DNA of 64,000 nucleotides from Magnetovibrio sp. PR-2 (lineage in GTDB: Bacteria; Pseudomonadota; Alphaproteobacteria; Rhodospirillales; Magnetovibrionaceae): positions 1 to 64,000 of the forward strand of contig NZ_JBAHUR010000003.1 in NCBI RefSeq assembly GCF_036689815.1, in the 5' to 3' direction. Below, piece after piece: positions 61,254 through 64,000 of this stretch. The translations under genes and the position numbers were made by a program. The notes beneath the pieces were generated by a model, which was not told where the DNA came from, ran no database searches, and saw only the letters and a program-made list of their open reading frames with translations. Every line of letters begins with the position of its first letter. Position 1 is the stretch's first letter.

Positions 61254-63530
61254 CTATTCCAGCGGGTTTTCGTCGCGTTCCAGTTTTGGACGCACGCGGT
61301 AGTGTGCCCACTTGTCTTTGCCTTCGCGGTTTTCCAAGAAATTGATCAAAGCGGAAACAGGCTTCCTGTCAAACTTGCTGCCCGTATCCCCCAACAAAAT
61401 ATCGGAGACTTTTTCAAACGGCATGGCATCGCGATAAGCACGCGCCGACGCCATGCCGACAAAGGCGTTGGCGACGGCCAGGATACGAGCGGATATCAGG
61501 ATGTCTTCTTCAGTTTTGCCTAAGGGGCCGTGGCCGTCCCAGGTTTCGCCCATATCGCGGATGGTGTCCACCACGGGACCTTCAAAGGTCACGTCTTGGA
61601 GTAAGTCCACAGACACCAAATAGCTCGACATCAGGGTCTGGCGTTCTTCTGGGGTCAGGTCGCCCGTTTTGGTGAGCAGTTCGGCCGGAATAAAGATTTT
61701 GCCCAGGTTCATCAAGCTGCCTGCGATATCGACGGTCTTGGCTGTGACTTCGTCTAAGTGCATTTCTTCGGCGATGGCGCGGGCGACTTCGGCGACGTGG
61801 GATGAGTGGTTGGCGGAGAACGGATCGCGGCGATCAACCACGCTGACCAGCGTGTCGATCAATTGGCGCAGCATTTTTTCCGAACGCCGCCTTTCGCGGG
61901 TGAGTTCGGTGATGTCTTCCAAGATCATCAACACGCCGGGTTCGTGATCGAGGTCACCACGCAAAGGGATGTGATCGGACTTGATCACCAACAGATCCTC
62001 TTGTTCGTCATCATCATCATCCCCAAACGTGTTGATGTGCATTTCCCGGCAAGCATCGCGGTCTTCGTTGTGTTTGAACTCTTTGATGATCTTGTCGTTG
62101 ATTTCGGCGTAGACGTTGGCTTGGATCGGGCCAATGACAGCTGCCATGGTTTTGCCCAGCATGTCTTCGGCTTTAATGCCGGCGAACTTCGCAGCCGGTT
62201 CGTTGGCGTAGGTGTAGACCGTGTCACGCCCCACAGAGACGATGCCTGCGGGCTGTGCGTTGGAAATCAGGTTCATGAATTTCGACAGGTTCTCGAACCG
62301 TTCAGACGAAACCTTAAAGTTTTGCGCGGCCTGTGTCGCACGCAACGACGAGCCGTGTCGCCACACCGCAAACACAGCGACGGTTACACCAACGATGATC
62401 AAGATAAACACCGTCATCAAGGTGTTGAGACGGGTTTCCGTTTCTGCCAAGGCTTCGACGTAATTGATCTTGCGGATCAATGACCACGGCGCACCTGCGA
62501 TGGAACGCGAAGACATCAAGACTTCTTCGCCATGGTAATCGCGCTTGACGGCAAAGCCGCCCGGAGTTTCGACGGCGTAGGCCCCAGCTAAGTTCGGGGT
62601 GTCCAAGGCCAGCTTGCGCTTTAGCGGCGGCGTGCCGTCAGCCAGGGGGGAGAGGTATTCAATGGTCGCCCCTTGTCTGCGCACCAGATACGTTTCCGAC
62701 GTTTCGGATGTCTCGCCCGGCTGCACCAGTTTAGAATAGAGCGTCTCATCGACGATTTTCATGCCGATGACAGCACCAATGCCTTTGGCGCCGCTGTCGT
62801 CTTGAATGCCATAGACGGGCAAGGCAAAGCCGATGGTCGGCAGACCGGAAGAGCCGATGTAAATGTCGATCACCTGCGGCTCACCTTGAAGGGCTTTGAG
62901 CCCGGCTTCTTTCAAACGGCCAATCATCGGCGGCATGCCCGGAGAAGACGCCACAGGCATGCCCTCAGCGTCAATCAGGCCCAAACCAGCGACGCCTGCG
63001 CGTTCGATGTTGGCGGATACGGCAGCTGCCTCTACGGGCGGTTTAAACCCGGTGCGCTCCGCTGTTGCGGTCAAGATATTGCGCAGATACGTGGCCTCGG
63101 CTTCGCCTGCGCTGCCGCCAAACGGGTCGTCGCCTTCCATTTCGGCTTCCAACTCATCGCCGCCCAGTTCCGCCATCATCGGGTCTTCTTCGACTGCGGT
63201 GGGGTTTTTGGCCGCGGCAATTTCGCTCATATAGAGCTGCAGCGACGCGTTTTCCGCCAGTTCGCGCATGGTAGAGAAATTGTCGTCGATCCAGTCGTTG
63301 ATGGCGGCGGAGCGGGAATCCCCCACAATGCCCAAACGAATTTGCCATTCCTGCAAGGAGCGGGCGCGTTCATCTTCGACGAATTTGAAGGCCGCAAAAA
63401 TTGAGCCGCCAACCGCAGCGATCATCAAGATCAAGCCGATGAAAACAAACTTGTTCATAGGCCGTTTGACGTTCTCGAGCTTCTTTTCACGCTCTTCGTT
63501 GTCGGTATTTTCGCTCACGTCGTCAGGCAC
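61254..63530 (-). CDS. Membrane receptor with dCache-like sensor, PAS and degenerate HD-GYP domain
   Basis: The 758-residue protein has TM1 (about 26-46), a ~325-residue periplasmic region of dCache size with an acidic insert (EEDPMMAELGGDELEAEMEGDDPFGG) and TM2 (about 368-390). A PAS domain follows (about 405-535), then an HD-GYP-like domain (about 550-735). In the latter the HD pair is replaced (SLMNLGKI at about 606 for xLHDIGKI), the HHE...GYP region reads DMGETWDGHGPLG, and the later metal Asp is Asn (ILAVANAF). Most metal ligands are lost, so c-di-GMP hydrolysis is unlikely and a receptor role is more probable. It is divergent from the LapG-type gene by 157 bp. Confidence 0.85.
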   Translation of the reverse strand: MPDDVSENTDNEEREKKLENVKRPMNKFVFIGLILMIAAVGGSIFAAFKFVEDERARSLQEWQIRLGIVGDSRSAAINDWIDDNFSTMRELAENASLQLYMSEIAAAKNPTAVEEDPMMAELGGDELEAEMEGDDPFGGSAGEAEATYLRNILTATAERTGFKPPVEAAAVSANIERAGVAGLGLIDAEGMPVASSPGMPPMIGRLKEAGLKALQGEPQVIDIYIGSSGLPTIGFALPVYGIQDDSGAKGIGAVIGMKIVDETLYSKLVQPGETSETSETYLVRRQGATIEYLSPLADGTPPLKRKLALDTPNLAGAYAVETPGGFAVKRDYHGEEVLMSSRSIAGAPWSLIRKINYVEALAETETRLNTLMTVFILIIVGVTVAVFAVWRHGSSLRATQAAQNFKVSSERFENLSKFMNLISNAQPAGIVSVGRDTVYTYANEPAAKFAGIKAEDMLGKTMAAVIGPIQANVYAEINDKIIKEFKHNEDRDACREMHINTFGDDDDDEQEDLLVIKSDHIPLRGDLDHEPGVLMILEDITELTRERRRSEKMLRQLIDTLVSVVDRRDPFSANHSSHVAEVARAIAEEMHLDEVTAKTVDIAGSLMNLGKIFIPAELLTKTGDLTPEERQTLMSSYLVSVDLLQDVTFEGPVVDTIRDMGETWDGHGPLGKTEEDILISARILAVANAFVGMASARAYRDAMPFEKVSDILLGDTGSKFDRKPVSALINFLENREGKDKWAHYRVRPKLERDENPLE

Positions 63531-63687
63531 CGTGATCTCCCCGTGCGTTGCTGGCTATAATTCAACGATTTGAGGACTCTACCGATAATCCGCGATTCTG
63601 GCAAAGGGGAATATCACTTTGCTGTGGGCGAGCGCACCTATATATTAATCACAGAATAATAACGACCCTCGAACAGGAACGCGTTGC
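63531..63687. promoter_or_regulatory. Divergent promoter region, receptor / LapG-type protease
   Basis: The 157-bp gap holds a plus-strand pair TTGCTG (63619-63624) and TATATT (63641-63646) with 16-bp spacing, about 40 bases before the protease ATG. The shared region suggests the receptor and protease are co-regulated. Confidence 0.5.
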
Positions 63688-64000
63688 ATGCCGCTTCTTG
63701 CGCCAGAAACACGGTGTTCAACCCAGCCCCGCAGCCTCTTGCGGGGGTTGTGCTTCGTTGTGCTTGGCGTGTGGCTGTTCACGTGTGCAGACGCGCTTGC
63801 GGCTGCCGAACCCAGCTTTTTCGACACCACGGCAAAAAAATCCACCAAAATGAAAGCGTTTAAGAAGTGGAACAGCGCGTTGGAACGCTACACCCGCGAA
63901 AAAGCCGCGCAGAAAGAGGGAAAGTGCGGCGACAAAGAGATGAACAAATGTAATTTTGAGAAATGGATCAAGTTTCTCAAAGGCCTAAAGGGCAAAAAGC
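63688..64000 (+). CDS. lapG: LapG-type bacterial transglutaminase-like cysteine protease (Peptidase_C93), 5' part
   Basis: The first 104 codons are in the window; the gene continues past the right edge. The product has a signal peptide (about 14-39, hydrophobic GLCFVVLGVWLFTCADALA, cut near AAA). The family's N-terminal pattern follows: SFFDTTAKKSTKMKAFKKW, then ALERY, two cysteines (KCGDKEMNKC) and a W..FL..L.G segment (EKWIKFLKGLKGKK). The catalytic Cys-His-Asp lie beyond the window. LapG proteases are periplasmic and clip TAAG-bearing adhesins when c-di-GMP is low. AGGAA precedes the ATG. Assignment rests on the N-terminal pattern and the adhesin context. Confidence 0.72.
   Translation, partial: MPLLAPETRCSTQPRSLLRGLCFVVLGVWLFTCADALAAAEPSFFDTTAKKSTKMKAFKKWNSALERYTREKAAQKEGKCGDKEMNKCNFEKWIKFLKGLKGKK

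Overview
The window looks like the chromosome of a free-living, probably aquatic, sulfur-oxidising alphaproteobacterium of the Rhodospirillales type. The reasons are a complete oxidative (reverse) Dsr sulfur-oxidation operon, heme A synthase (aerobic cytochrome oxidase), MlaC, SRAP and TSUP proteins of alphaproteobacterial character, moderately high GC, and a short palindromic dispersed repeat of a kind often seen in this class. No rRNA, tRNA, CRISPR array, IS transposase or prophage was seen. The species assignment is inference.

Layout. 1-5.2 kb: DnaJ-like/glycine-zipper lipoprotein pair, pdxH-CDF metal transporter pair, a diguanylate cyclase and a small RR/DR-rich protein. 5.2-9.9 kb: a DUF2892 protein divergent from an RND efflux pair. 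10-17.5 kb: housekeeping and signalling genes (PAS-like, MFS, APH/AAA kinase, tandem Usp, MlaC, SRAP, SDR, LysR). 17.7-20.2 kb: small membrane protein, Usp and TSUP exporter, preceded by two near-identical ATTCC-N5-GGAAT boxes that mark a probable LysR regulon. 20.3-24.5 kb: a 1374-residue membrane-anchored coiled-coil protein built from a 25-residue repeat. 24.6-25.7 kb: a palindromic repeat and an EamA transporter.

25.7-41.0 kb, minus strand: dsrABEFHCMKLJOP, then a TrpD2-like gene, dsrN, siroheme methyltransferase and a CbiX-type chelatase. Together they supply sulfur delivery (DsrEFH, DsrC), sulfite formation (DsrAB, DsrL), membrane electron transfer (DsrMKJOP) and the siro(am)ide-heme cofactor. 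Nearly every long gap in the operon holds a strong hairpin. A divergent 2-oxoglutarate dioxygenase and a 73-residue protein flank it. 42.7-45.1 kb is an AT-richer islet with higBA and an Mrr-type nuclease. 45.3-49.2 kb: ctaA, a DHH phosphoesterase and a CtpA protease.

49.5-64 kb appears to be a LapA/LapG-like biofilm-adhesin locus: a giant (about 3312-codon) RTX adhesin with a FecR-like N-terminal module and a TAAG motif matching known LapG cleavage sites, a TPR/ATP-grasp protein, a membrane receptor with a dCache-like sensor, PAS and a degenerate HD-GYP domain, and, running off the right edge, a LapG-type (Peptidase_C93) cysteine protease divergent from that receptor. The adhesin reading frame carries one in-frame TAA stop at 50120-50122, between its retention module and its body. 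The most novel proposal here is a LapG system gated by a dead HD-GYP receptor instead of LapD; it rests on gene context and motifs only.
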